A DNA stretch of 64,000 nt from Sclerotinia nivalis (lineage: Eukaryota > Ascomycota > Leotiomycetes > Helotiales > Sclerotiniaceae): NCBI GenBank assembly GCA_029531795.1, contig JAPEIS010000013.1, positions 620,001 through 684,000 on the forward strand, written 5' to 3'. The notes beneath the pieces are model-generated. The model ran no database searches. It was not told where the DNA came from and saw only the letters and a program-made list of their open reading frames with translations. How positions within the stretch are numbered: the first letter of the stretch is position 1; every line of letters begins with the position of its first letter. Both the position numbers and the translations under genes were made by a program. Positions 47,850-59,016 of this stretch are shown here, piece after piece.

Positions 47850-49260
47850 GTGATGGATGAGATATTTTGGGCGGGGTCTTTGTTTCTTTGACATTTCTGG
47901 CGGGTTGTGATGTCTGCTAAATTGGGGCTCATGGTAACTTCGAATTTTCATTTGGACTTACGCGAAAATTAAGACGTGGGATAGATTAAGCTAAGCTATA
48001 ACTAATCTAACTACGAACTCATCGATTACTCTTTTGTCCATTACGTCCCCTTCACGGAGCCTACGAGTACAAATACATAAAATAAATCTTAATCTTGCCC
48101 ACCTAGGTACTTCAAACTCTATCGAATGCATTCCATATTTCTCGTTGCGTGACCGTGGTGAAGCACAGCGATGGAATTTGAGTATAATGTATAGAGTATC
48201 CGGATTTAGGATGGGGGAAATGTTAGCTGCTATTTAGTATTACCAAGGGCATGCTTCCTCGTGGCAATGTTTTGTATCAGTATACGGTAATAAAACAGAG
48301 GCATGTATTGAACATCGAATATAATAGTCTGCATATATTATAGTAGGATATGTTACTTCTATAGATATTATCAAATGCACAAGATACACGGGAAAAGTAA
48401 TGGAATGGTGGAATGTGATCTGGAATACCTGTTTATATATTTCCCGTGGTATTCAATATCGTTGAAATATCCAATACTTCACCTATGTAGGAATTCCATT
48501 TCACTAACAGGGATATCTATATAAGATTCGATAATTATCATTATATCCAAGACTAGTGCGAATATTGCTTCTGAGTATGCTTCCGACGATTCTTTGATGC
48601 GTATTTATCAAACATGATGTGTATGCTCCGCTATCTCAAGTAAGTAACTGCAATAGAGATCCTGAAGCGTTCCGGATAGAAGCGAGCACCTGCTTGTTTG
48701 AATTTCCCGTGATAGAAGCCGAACTACGATGGATCGAAGGATCGTAAATTCTAGTTCGGATCTTATTATGAAGAATGAATAACTCAGCATCGGAACTCGA
48801 TTTCAACTAGCTGTATATCTTCTTGTTATCCTGTGATGTTATGATGATTAGTCTGAACTGGAAAGTATAATACGGTGGCCATTGCATGTGACTGAAAGTT
48901 CTTGATTACCATATTCCATCCAAGTACGATAGCTTTTCAAGCAAGTTACGTATAATAGATAAAGATGAAGTAAAAGTGGGTATTGATACTCGACTAAAGG
49001 ACGCTAGTTCTAGTTGACTAGACACGCGTTTCGCCTCAAAAGGAGTAAAAATGGTACGGTCTAGTAGATTACTACACGACCGACCGTAATGGCCAGCGTA
49101 AACATGAGTTTTACATTGTATATTGAATTTGTAAGCTCTCATGTAGAAGACAAGCGAGTTAGTCACAGAGGCGGAAGACAATTAGTAACATGCCGTAACA
49201 TGATTGGTCACCATTTGAATACGCTAGCATATATGGATTGAACGCACAATCCAACATGTC
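47850..49260. other. Intergenic, AT-rich
   Basis: Runs of TA-rich DNA (about 48300-48560) and no frame with protein character. It contains the upstream flank of the SRR1-like gene. Confidence 0.5.
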
Positions 49261-49268
49261 TATATAAA
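49261..49268 (+). promoter_or_regulatory. TATA box (TATATAAA) of the intact SRR1-like gene
   Basis: TATATAAA lies 42-49 bases upstream of the ATG at 49310, which leaves a very short leader. A TATA box so close to the start codon suggests a short, tightly regulated transcript, as seen for stress-responsive fungal genes (inference). Confidence 0.45.
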
Positions 49269-49309
49269 CTTACTCTAACAATCACAGTAAGAATATCACA
49301 AACTTGATC

Positions 49310-50480
49310 ATGTCTTCTTCACAAGTCAGTGAAAATTCAAACAGCAGTGAAAAAGACGTGGACACAGCAATGTCTTCATCACCAAATAATCCATCGACCT
49401 CTATTTCAATACCATGGGACGAAGGAGATTTAATATTGCAAGGGTTTGAAGATGAAATGGCCATACTTGCGAAATGGGATGATCCTCAACAAACTGTAAA
49501 GGTCGACAAGTGGAAATTATTACGTATACCGTGGGAGGATGAGGATGACGAAGCATCATTTTTCAGGTATTTCTCCTTTCCATCAAACCATACATAGGAT
49601 GAATCAATAATAAAAGCCCTTTCTAGGAAGACCAGTGTCTCATACAAATGGGGAAAAGCAGAGCCTTACTATGATTCGGATTACCGAGGATACATCCGAT
49701 GGGACGAATCGCAGTTGGATGCAGAATTCGGCAAGTACAAAATTGGTGATGCAGACGAGAATGAACTTGCAACCCTGATAGAGACAATGAAGGAGGGGAA
49801 AGTTCAGCCTACGAACGTGGTTTGTCTTGCACTTGGAACCTTGCATGCTCAACACCCTTGGTCAAGAGAGTGGAGTTTCGGCCAACTGTCAGCGCTTTTG
49901 AAATTTATAGAACTGTTAGGTAAGCAAAGCATAACCACAACCTTATAAAACGTTAAAGACTAATGCGTGCTCAGGGATTCTATCAAATGCAAAAAAGCTT
50001 ATACAAGATCCGGCTATGACCCCCGGAGACGAAATCTTTTTTAGAAAATTTGGATTCCAGGCTGTTGCAGATCCGGAAGGTATCAACGCAATTGATGAAG
50101 GAACACTACTATTTTTTATCCATGGAATGGATGAAATAACCGAGAGAATCATGGACCGTCCTCCACCAGCAATGTTCATCAGTGATCGCTCTTTGGCGGT
50201 TCGAATGCACCAAAAGAGAAGTGTTAGACAGAAAATGAGAGAAACTCTTGCTATGAAAAATCTGTTTGCTTCACAGAGGATTCCTCGTATTCGTGGCTGG
50301 AGAGGTATGTGGGGAATCAATTTGTATTGGAGAAGAGCGGCAAAGAGAAAGACTTTAAAAGGAAAGTTCATAGGTGCAGGTGTAAAGATTGCATTGGCGT
50401 GTCTCGGAAAGAAAAACGGTGGAGAATTTGTTGTCGGAGAACCCGGAGAACTCAACCCTGCCATGGAGAATAGCGAATGA
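49310..50480 (+). CDS. SRR1-like domain protein, intact copy, 3 exons, 351 aa
   Basis: Exons 49310-49566, 49627-49919 and 49975-50480 (introns 60 and 55 bp) join to a whole number of codons. The N-terminal ~55 residues are Ser/Asn-rich and acidic, followed by WDEGDLILQGFED. The centre shows the SRR1-type core: NVVCLALGTLHAQHPWSRE, FGQLSALLKFIELL, then KLIQDPAMTPGDEIFFRKFG and VADPEGINAIDEGTLLFFIH, ending MDRPPPAMFISD. The family is named after Arabidopsis SRR1 (circadian/phytochrome signalling); fungal members are uncharacterised, and some relatives act in haem or stress regulation. The C-terminal ~95 residues are basic (RRAAKRKTLKGKF). The broken paralogue lies about 1 kb downstream in the same orientation with introns at the same places. 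Confidence 0.82.
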
Positions 50481-51517
50481 ATCACCTAACTAGCACTTAA
50501 TGTGAGTTGCTCTTGTACATTAGCAATGAGAAGCTTTCAGAATATTATATATACGTATTAAGAATAGGACTCTTGTGATGTGGATGCATGGTATTATGCC
50601 ACCGTTGGGAGAGCTAGGCTAGAAAACGTAGTGTTGATTTGACCGATGAAAGTTGAAAGGATTGTAGATAGCTTATGTGAAGCATTGTAATCAATAGTAA
50701 TTTACGTATTCAATTAGCCCTTACTTTGAGGTTGCGAATAGAATATCATTTGAAGATATTTCGATCAACCTTCTTGCCACTACACAGGGGTGATAGGGAA
50801 GTACAAAAACTAACTCGACAACTTAGTAGGAAAATACAACAACAACTATACTAACGATTATATTCATAAAAATATACAGAAATCAAGAATTTTAAGTGTT
50901 TCAATGCTACCGCTTTTCATCATAGACGTTCCATGGATCTTTCGGGGGGACTGCAGATTTTGATATTATAGGAAAAATCGATTATGAATTCACTACTACT
51001 ACTACCACCATATGGTCATGAATAGTTGAATTTAGCCTTGGCCTGGAATGCTCGAATCTAGCCGGGAATGTGCATTTCGGATCAGATTCGAACCTGGATT
51101 TGAGTATATTCCTAGCGATATTCAATCTTAACATCTACGGCAATGAGTATTCTTATTTACGGCTGTGAGCGTCTTATTAGCGATATCAACCACTGTATCA
51201 CTACCATATACTATTGACTACAATGAATATGAAGGTATCCCAGTTCTCAATGCGGCCTAGCGCTTGATCGCTCAACAATATCTTCCAAGAAAGTGAATTA
51301 TGCAGATTCTTATTGCAAAGTAGAAGACAATTGAATTGCAGAAGACGTGTGAAGAATATCATGCGATTTGCCATATCAACCCCACGTCCTCTGGAGTTTT
51401 GCGATACGGCATCGCACCACTTGCAAACGAGCTTAACAAGATATGAGTTATCTGCAATTTCACGTGGAAGTTATTTCTGAACTTCAATAATTAGGACAAA
51501 AAGTCACGACCTTCATT
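50481..51517. other. Spacer between the two SRR1-like copies
   Basis: AT-rich DNA without a gene. An inverted-looking pair (CTCGAATC at about 51051 and GATTCGAA at about 51084) is too imperfect to call. The spacer presumably holds the original promoter of the second copy. Confidence 0.45.
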
Positions 51518-52809
51518 ATGGCTTCTCTAGCGGACAAAAGAAACTCCAACGACATGGAGATCGAGGCAGTCGAAGGCACACCCACCACATCATCAATAAA
51601 CGCACCATGCATTCCTTCTGCAGGTGTTTGGGATGTGGGAGATATTATTCGACACGGAAAAGACAAGTGGATGATTTTGGGAAGTGATCAGCAATGACAT
51701 GAAGGAGAAGGACCGGATGATTTTGTCATAGAATTTGCGGATTTGAAGAAGCAGATTTCTTCAGGTATGTGTATTCCTTTTATTAAGCTCGTATAAAGAG
51801 TTGCTGATGAGATGAATTCCTAGATTGAATGATCATTGGTCTGGGTATAGGAAGCAATTGCACATTGACAAATACTATACAGGTTATCAGCGCTGGGAGG
51901 AGGAGTTATTAGATGCAGAATTCGACAAATACAGGATTCAGCATGAGAATGAGAAAACTCTTAGAGGACTTTTGGAGACGATGAAGCTAGGAAAAGTAAT
52001 TCAGCACGAAGACGGGGAGGCACTCAAGGGAACATTACAAGAATATTTGGAGGCAACAAAGACAGGAACGGTGATCCAACATGAAGATGTGAAGATGCTC
52101 AAAGGACTTTTGGAGACGATGAGGCAGGAAAGGTAATGTCAACAAACGTGGCTTGTTTTGCCTTAGGATCTTTCCATCGATGTGGAGATAGAAGAAGATC
52201 TTTTGAGCAATTGGCAGTGCTTATGAAGTTTATGGAACTTCTAGGTATGGATGAAATTTCACAACAACTTCACCAAGAGGACATCGATGGCTAACATGAT
52301 CCATAGGGATTCCTCCGAATGCCAGAAAAGTCATGCAAGATCCTGACTTCTCACCAGGAGATGCAAGATTCCTTGCAAGACTCGGGTTTCAAACTGTGAT
52401 GGATCCTGAAGGTATCGATGCGGTAGATGAAAAAACATTCGTCTTTACCATTGGCGGGTATAATTTTATAAAACAGCGAATCATGGATCGTCCTTGGCCT
52501 GCACTTCTCATCAATATGGCGCACAAGGGACAATTATTAGAGAACAGAAGCAAGATTGCACAGAGAGTCAGAAACTGGTACCATGACAAGAATGGACCTC
52601 CGATCGCGAACTGGTGGGATGAAAAAAAGAAAATTGTGGTGATCAGAAAAACCTATGATCACCAAAAAATTCCTAAGATTAGCAGCATAGGCAATGGTAT
52701 GAGAAGTACTCGGTTGTTTTGGAGAAAGGAGGTAGTGGGAGGAAGATTTCAGTGCTTTGTAGACGCAGGGAGAACTCGTGTCGTCACTTTTCTCTCAAGA
52801 AGATTTTGA
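51518..52809 (+). pseudogene. SRR1-like domain protein, broken paralogue with internal repeats
   Basis: Shares the three-exon layout of the upstream copy (introns 51765-51823 and 52245-52306 at equivalent places) and the motifs VWDVGDIIRHGKD, LLDAEFDKYRI, FEQLAVLMKFMELLG, KVMQDPDFSPGDARFLARLG, VMDPEGIDAVDEKTFVF and MDRPWPALLI. It is not translatable as one protein: exon 1 has an in-frame TGA at 51695-51697 and its last part (GFEEADFFR) lies in another frame; in exon 2 a frameshift near 52122-52130 separates LLETMRQ from NVACFALGSFHR. Exon 3 (52307-52809) is intact. Exon 2 is longer than in the paralogue because of tandem repeats (separate entry). A transcript could still be made, but a full-length protein seems impossible from this sequence. 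Confidence 0.82.
51958..52125 (+). repeat. Imperfect tandem repeat inside exon 2 of the broken SRR1-like copy
   Basis: Units LRGLLETMKLGKVIQHEDGE, then LKGTLQEYLEATKTGTVIQH with EDVKM, then LKGLLETMRQ. The 20-base stretch AGGACTTTTGGAGACGATGA occurs identically about 138 bases apart (near 51965 and 52103), i.e. 46 codons. The intact paralogue has a single unit (LATLIETMKEGKVQPTN). The duplication therefore arose after the two copies separated. Confidence 0.8.
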
Positions 52810-52971
52810 TCGATATTAAGTGTTCCGAGAGAGTTTCAGAGATGGAGACATAGTAATAGTATTTGACCAAAAGACTACCGATAGGGTAGGAAATTAGACG
52901 CGTTGTTTTTCAAATATAAACTGAACATAGTAGTGTGAAGGTTAGGAACTCCGATTTGTGAATGATGACGA

Positions 52972-54069
52972 TTATTGCTCATCGATGTACTTTTTGTACA
53001 CCGCGGCGTAGAATTGCTTCCCCGCGTCTCGGTGACTCCGGATTTTTGTCCTCAATTGAGATTCTCCCCAAGTATCATACTTTCCGCTTAAGAATGGAGA
53101 ATCAATGTTTTGGCCCTCTTTGGATTCTTTCGTTCCGTGCCCCTCAAATTGCGGCCATAAAGCCTCAAAATCATTTTTAGTAGCATCACCACGCACTCCT
53201 TGGAAAAACGGGATGCTATATCTATCACACTCGCTAGATAGCACCCGATGTGTTGTAGCCGGACATAATCCATTAGTGGCGACTTCGAACGCTTGACCGA
53301 TATTTACAACAAATGTCCCGGGGATATTTGGGACGTCAATCCATGTTCCTGAGCGGTTCATGACTTGGAGGCCACGGATATGAGGCGGGGAAGCTTGGAG
53401 GAGGAAAGTCCACCATCCTGATGAATCTTTATGAGGCCCAACGCCCTGATTGTTATCAGATGAGGTGATAGGACTATAATGAACGACTTTCAAGCGATGT
53501 TGGGATGAAAGAAAGGAGTGAAGCGATGATGGGGAAATATTTAGTGCTTCTGCGACAAGTGTAAGGAATCTTGTAGAGAGCTCAAATAGTGACTGGGTAT
53601 ATTTCTCAATCACAGGACGAATCAAGGGAAGTGATGGAGGCCACTATCGTGATATTAGACACCTGTATAAATTCACGCACGTAATATTCACCTGATTTGG
53701 CCCAACGAGTTTCTTATACAATAGATCTCCTTCAACCCATGTTGGCTCCAACTCCGTCGCAAATTCGAATTGCTCTCTCTGATCTTTCACCTGAGCTGTC
53801 ATTTCAGCCCCCAGTCCACTGTACCCCAGGAAATGTGGCGAGTTCTCTAGTGCTATTGAGATTTTCTCCTCAATTGGAATTCCAAACAAATCTGGAAGCG
53901 TTTGCACGAGTTTATCCACGATATCCGTAGGTACTTCGTGATTCTTCACGAATAGAAAGCCAATGTTTAACAACACATCTCTAAGCTCTTTCAGAAGCTG
54001 TGGTTTCGTGGATGGATCGTTTGCTAGACTAAGGTCCAAGACGGGTATTTCGGAGAAGTTGGTTGACAT
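52972..54069 (-). CDS. 2-oxoglutarate/Fe(II)-dependent oxygenase, isopenicillin N synthase-like, 2 exons, 349 aa
   Basis: Soluble non-haem iron dioxygenase. Exon 1 is 54069-53692, intron 53691-53644 (48 bp), exon 2 53643-52972; junction NQ-WPPSLPL in phase 0. The N-terminal DIOX_N region has IPVLDLSLAND and GFLFVKNHEVP, and the second domain carries the iron ligands H-x-D in VGPHKDSSGWWTFLLQ and the distal His in ATTHRVLS, followed by DRYSIPFFQG (the R-x-S that binds 2-oxoglutarate). LQVMNRSGTWIDVPNIPGTF and VVNIGQAFEVATNG are family-typical. Length is normal. Fungal relatives act in secondary metabolism or thymine/gibberellin-like oxidations; no biosynthetic backbone gene is nearby, so the substrate is unknown. 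Confidence 0.93.
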
Positions 54070-56797
54070 GGCTCAGTCAGGACAAGAATCCGAGCTTTCA
54101 AAAGCATATTCAAGCAAAGATAACACGAAAGTGACGATATTTTCATCTGTAGTAGGCGTGAATATTTATGATGGTTGAGATGCAACTTGAAGAGCACACA
54201 ATTTGAGACGACGGAATAGTGCTCGAGGAAAGTGGAGGTTGTTTAGCGGCTAAACTTGCCGATCGTGTCTCCCTCGACAAAACTTTCTGTTTTAAAACAA
54301 ACGCAACTTTCAAAGCACTGAAATGACTGAACACTGAATGAACATCCACCAATTTCTTGGGAATCGTCCAAATACCATCAAAGTTGCGTTATGATAATCC
54401 CAATCCTTCAACGGCATTTCATTGTTATGGTATCTTCATATTTAGTTACGAAAATGATAAGTTAGCTTCTTCCAAGTAGGCTATTGTCTGCCCTCTCAAT
54501 CTTTGTCTAATGCGCATGCACTTCCACATTCTACGTCCGAACTGAACAACGATACTGCTCACAAGTTACCCAAAATTTTCATTTATTCAATTTTTTACTG
54601 GCAACTATCTCATCGAATTTCCCGTTTTGCGTCAACTGATTGCTCAGGCCATCAAATCCAATCCAATTCCTTCTCCTGCAGAGCCCAAAGTTTTCAATCC
54701 AATACAGCACCTCCTCTAATCATGACATGTAATCTGACATCGTTGATCATTTCTTGCTAATCTTCAAGACCTTGCGAGCTCTCAAATTTATTTACATTCT
54801 TTTGCACTCTTCCTTTCACCCATTTGCCTGCGGTCAATTCTCGTCTAGCCCCGCGATCGTCCTTGATCAGAGGTCCAAGTCGTTCCAATCGGGGACCAAA
54901 ATAGGCTTGAAAATTGAACCAGCTAGCAAGAGCGTCTTTGGTGTTTGAAGAAGAAAAGAACTACCTCGAATAAATGACTGGCACCTCATGCCTTTATCTT
55001 CAATCTACTTCCTTCTCAAGAATATCGATTACGCCAATGCATCTAATTGTAAGGTTCATACGTACTGGAACAGAGCAAGTACTCTCAAGCAGGTCGGGAT
55101 AAGTGGCAAATGGCATAACTCCGTTAGCACGGTATATCACATAAATAGTACTACGCCGAATTTGACTCAAAGTATTGACGCATCCAGATACCATATATCA
55201 CTGCCAAAGACCCCTCGGATGTATTCGTGACCCGCTTGCTACCACAAAGATGGCAATCTCGAACCACAGTTAGTATAGCTTTCCACCCAAATCGTTCATA
55301 AAACCCACCCAGCCAGATCACACAAGGTTTAACCGTCTGCCGTCATGCAAAATTCAAACACAAATAAGATATTCATGCAGCTAGATTTTCTCTTGGGTTG
55401 TTGTGATCGGTTTCCTTCCTGCTATTGTTCTTCAGCTATGTATTGGTATAAATAGATGAGATACCTCAACAACTTCTTCACGTCTATATGCGCGTAAACT
55501 TCAGTACTGTGACTAGTGGACTCTTGCCTCCTGCTTTCAAACAGTGCATCTGGATGTGGCGGACTTCCGGGATGGCAATTCTATATGACCGTCTGGATTT
55601 GCTGGTTAGTTTGCTCATTCATTACTTTAAGACGTTCCCAAATGAAAGTTTTGTTACTGTGATATTCGGAATATCTTTGGTGTTCTTACTACCAGACTGT
55701 GAGAGTCAAATGTCAGTTTACCACGACCTTAACTTTGTTTCCGGACTAATGCATCTCCTAGTTTTTCTACATACAAAATGTTTAATACAAAAAGAAAAGC
55801 TTTCACTCAAGCCAGGCTTCAAGAAATGCCTCCGAAAATCCCGAGAACCTTGACCAATCATCAAGTAATTTCATTGCCAAATCACAGCTTTTCGATATTC
55901 CACTGGCCTTTACTACTAAAGCCATCGTTGGCATATTTGACATTTAGGCCAATACCGCACGCCTGCCACGACCCATATTCTCACTAGCCCTCCTAACTAC
56001 CTGACTAATTCGCGGTAGTGTTCTATAAAAATTCCTAGACACAGGCTGTGTACATGCTGCAGCGCTCGTAGCATCCTCATTGCATCATGCCGGTATCCGA
56101 TGATGTTTAAATCCCCGAATTCTCATTCTCTTTTACTTTCTCTCCTATTATTAAGCCACCAAAAGCGCTCCGGCGCGTGCTGACCACTTCCAGCGCTACC
56201 AGTTCTGCTTTCTCAATCTGGCTTCGTAGATTCTACGGGCAAATGAACGGAGTTCTTGACTACCCAGTCTTCAAATAGAAATATGCGCCATAATACACAG
56301 TTAATTTTACGATTACTATAGTACTAGGTAGGGTTAGCTACTATAATAAATCCGGCGACGCGGTATATTATGGGAGAGTACAAAGAGAGACGAGCGCATT
56401 AAAGTTAGAGAGAACTACGGCTAGGTAAATAATTCAGATGGCGTTAGAGGATGTGGATGTTGATGTGTGGCGAGAGAAGGTGCTTGAAGGATGCACGAGG
56501 GTGTTGTATGCGACGGGATGAAAATTACGTTCTTACTTTATCCTGTCACTTCATCGAAGGCCGGACAGATATTTCGAAACATAGAAAAAATGATATAGAC
56601 TTATTTCCGAATCCGCAATAAAGATTGATGGGAATCGTCTGGTGAATAAATATATAGTTACGCCAATACATTACGTATCTCCGCACAATAATAGCCCCTT
56701 CAAGAAAAACGGAAAACAAAATAAAACCATTCATCACAATATACGGAAAAACGATACATCCTCGACAATTCCTCATCAAGAGATACCAGCCAATCAT
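54070..56797. other. Gene-poor interval, 2.7 kb
   Basis: Includes the promoter side of the oxygenase and the 3' flank of the short-chain dehydrogenase. The longest frame (55488-55853, plus strand, 121 codons from ATG) has no recognisable motif and ordinary random composition, so I do not call it. Confidence 0.5.
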
Positions 56798-58015
56798 TTA
56801 CCAGGGAATAACATCTCCATTCCACGAGACATAGCTCCCCGATGTAGTTTCCCTAGTCGCCGTATCAATCTAGACAACGATAATATTAGCCAATATCCAG
56901 CAAAATTTCCATATCCTATCATATTTCACCAACGCATTAGAAGTAAAACACACCTGTCTAAGCACCCCATTCACACTCTCCTCTAGACTCAAAGGCGGTT
57001 CGTTCACCCCGACACTATCCGCAAACGCCTGTCCCATCTTTGTTTTAACCCATCTATCACCAAATCACTCAGTTAGCACTTGTTAATTTTCCAGCCCCTT
57101 TCCCCCATTTCTCTCGGCGCCCTCCACTTTTTATATCAAGCAGACTAAAAAGAAAAGAACCACAAACCCAGGATGTAAAGCCAACGCTACCACCCCCTCC
57201 CCCTCCTCAAAATGGCACTTCCTCACAAAATAATTCGCAGCCGCTTTACTCATTCCATAAGCAAGACTGGGTATCGCATTACTTATTCCTCCGATTGAAC
57301 CGAGGGAGCTGGACATGTAGATGATTTTTTTCTCCTTGACTCTTCCCTCAGTTTCTCCCTCTACTTTCTCAATGTCATTTTCCCCCTCCAAGCCAGAAGG
57401 AAACGGAGCAAGCAAAAGCGATCGCAAAGTTTGATATGTCTGAATGGGCGCTATTGTATTAATCTCAAAATGCGCCATCAACTCCTGCATCCTCGCCTCC
57501 TTCACAGTTTCAAAACTCGACGCGACTCCGGCGTTTAAAATTAAAACGTCGATTCTGCTTACACCCTCATTTTTCAATCTCGGAACTAGATCTTCGATCG
57601 TGTTTTTCTTCTCTCTAGTCTCCTCACTACTTCCAGTTACTCCGCTCGTTGAGCTCCCCGAGATACCAAACTCCAGCGGAATAACAAGCAACTTCGAACC
57701 CTTCGCTGTGGGAAGATTTTCCAGATCGTGGGGTGGAGAGGATAAAGTGCGTTTGGTAGCTATAACTGTTGTATTTTTGCTCAGGAGAAGAGTGCGGGTT
57801 AAATGGAGTCCGATTCCTATTTTGATTTATTAGTTTTGCGTATTTATTGTGTGTCGTTCCATAAATAGTTTCAGAAACACGCTCAAAAAGTAACGACAAA
57901 GGTAGGAATCGATAAGCGAAAATCCGCCGACGCAAAAATAGGGGCCCCCCATTTCTCAAAATGAAAATATACCTGTGTTAGCTCCTGTAATGAAATATAC
58001 AATATTTCGCTCCAT
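56798..58015 (-). CDS. Short-chain dehydrogenase/reductase, 4 exons, 287 aa
   Basis: NAD(P)-dependent oxidoreductase of the classical SDR fold. Exons are 58015-57973, 57816-57168, 57053-56954 and 56869-56798 (introns 156, 114 and 84 bp); sum is a whole number of codons. The first junction builds the cofactor motif TGANTGIG from ITGANT and GIGLHLTRTL. Downstream: ILNAGV (NAG motif), catalytic Ser in IYMSSSLGSIGG, and YGMSK (Tyr-x-x-x-Lys) in SLAYGMSKAAANYFVRK. LALHPG joins WVKTKMGQAFAD, the usual post-catalytic P-G-W-V/x-T-x-M. The C-terminus reads TTSGSYVSWNGDVIPW, common in fungal SDRs. The Glu-rich loops (SSEETREKKN; GENDIEKVEGETE) are longer than usual. The substrate is not predictable. 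Confidence 0.92.
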
Positions 58016-59016
58016 ATTCAATCTAGTAATCGTATTCTTGAATTGAAAAATTTAACGGCGGCGTGATTGATGAAAAAAGCCGAAGTTCCCGGAATTTTTT
58101 GTTGAGGAAGAAGATTGAAGCGAGATGTGGGCAAACGATGGCTTTATAGGGAAAAATCTCAGACGAGCCGATAAGTGGATAAGATCAAGTGAGGCTTTGT
58201 CAGAAAAGACGTGGCTTTCTTTCTATGGAAGGTGCATTGTGAATCTTGTCGTGGGTTTCTTGGTGATAGATGATCATTTCACAGTGTGCATTTTGGGAAA
58301 ATGCGTAGATATACTCCAGATGGTGACGAAACGTCCGCATGCCTAAAATTATAGTCTAGATAAAATTTTCCATCCAGCAAATTTGCTTGAAGTTGTGTCC
58401 GTTTTGATAATAATCGCTCGAAATGACGATATTATCACATTTCGGAAGTGGCGCATTCGAGACGCAACTCCAGTAGTGTATTCATGTAGTTCATGGATTG
58501 AAATTTCCTTCTCTTCAGAGCCCAAAGAGATTGGAGGAAGATTATGTAGGATTACTGGTAAAACGTCCTTGCAGCTGGTCACTGATAATTGGTGTCTGCA
58601 ATCAGCAATGGGAAGTGTCGGGAGGCATTTCAGGAATCGCATATATATGTTGCATCTCAAATACCACAAGTATAACCCAAACCAACCGTATCACGCATGT
58701 AGCATTTAGTTCAATTAAAAAAAGGTGGATGGAAATTGTGTATAATGTGGAGAGAGTATCTATTGATAATTCAACATCTAAATCTTGGCAATGCAAAGTA
58801 AAATTGTTGCTCGTTGGTAAGCCATGTATACTATAGTGACTGTAACCTCCAAGACCCGATATTACACAGTGAAATCTAGGCTGCCGGTTCATGTTGCTCG
58901 TGAAATGAACAAGCATTCCCCAAAACAATTCCTTGTTGTTGCCCAACGAGAACCAAAGTGTCTTTTTGCTGCCAAAAATTAAAATCAAGAAGGAATAAAT
59001 GCATCGAAACCTCCGG
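58016..59016. other. Intergenic
   Basis: Upstream flank of the short-chain dehydrogenase and 3' flank of the permease. Overlapping frames on both strands at 58349-58836 have no recognisable protein character. Nothing supported. Confidence 0.5.

Noticed and set aside
51076..51098. GATTCGAACC resembling a tRNA B-box on the minus strand
   Set aside because: The flanking bases do not form a T-stem, and no acceptor or anticodon stems can be drawn around it.
55488..55853. 121-codon plus-strand frame starting with ATG
   Set aside because: No recognisable motif, intron signals or composition difference from surrounding intergenic DNA; insufficient support for a gene.
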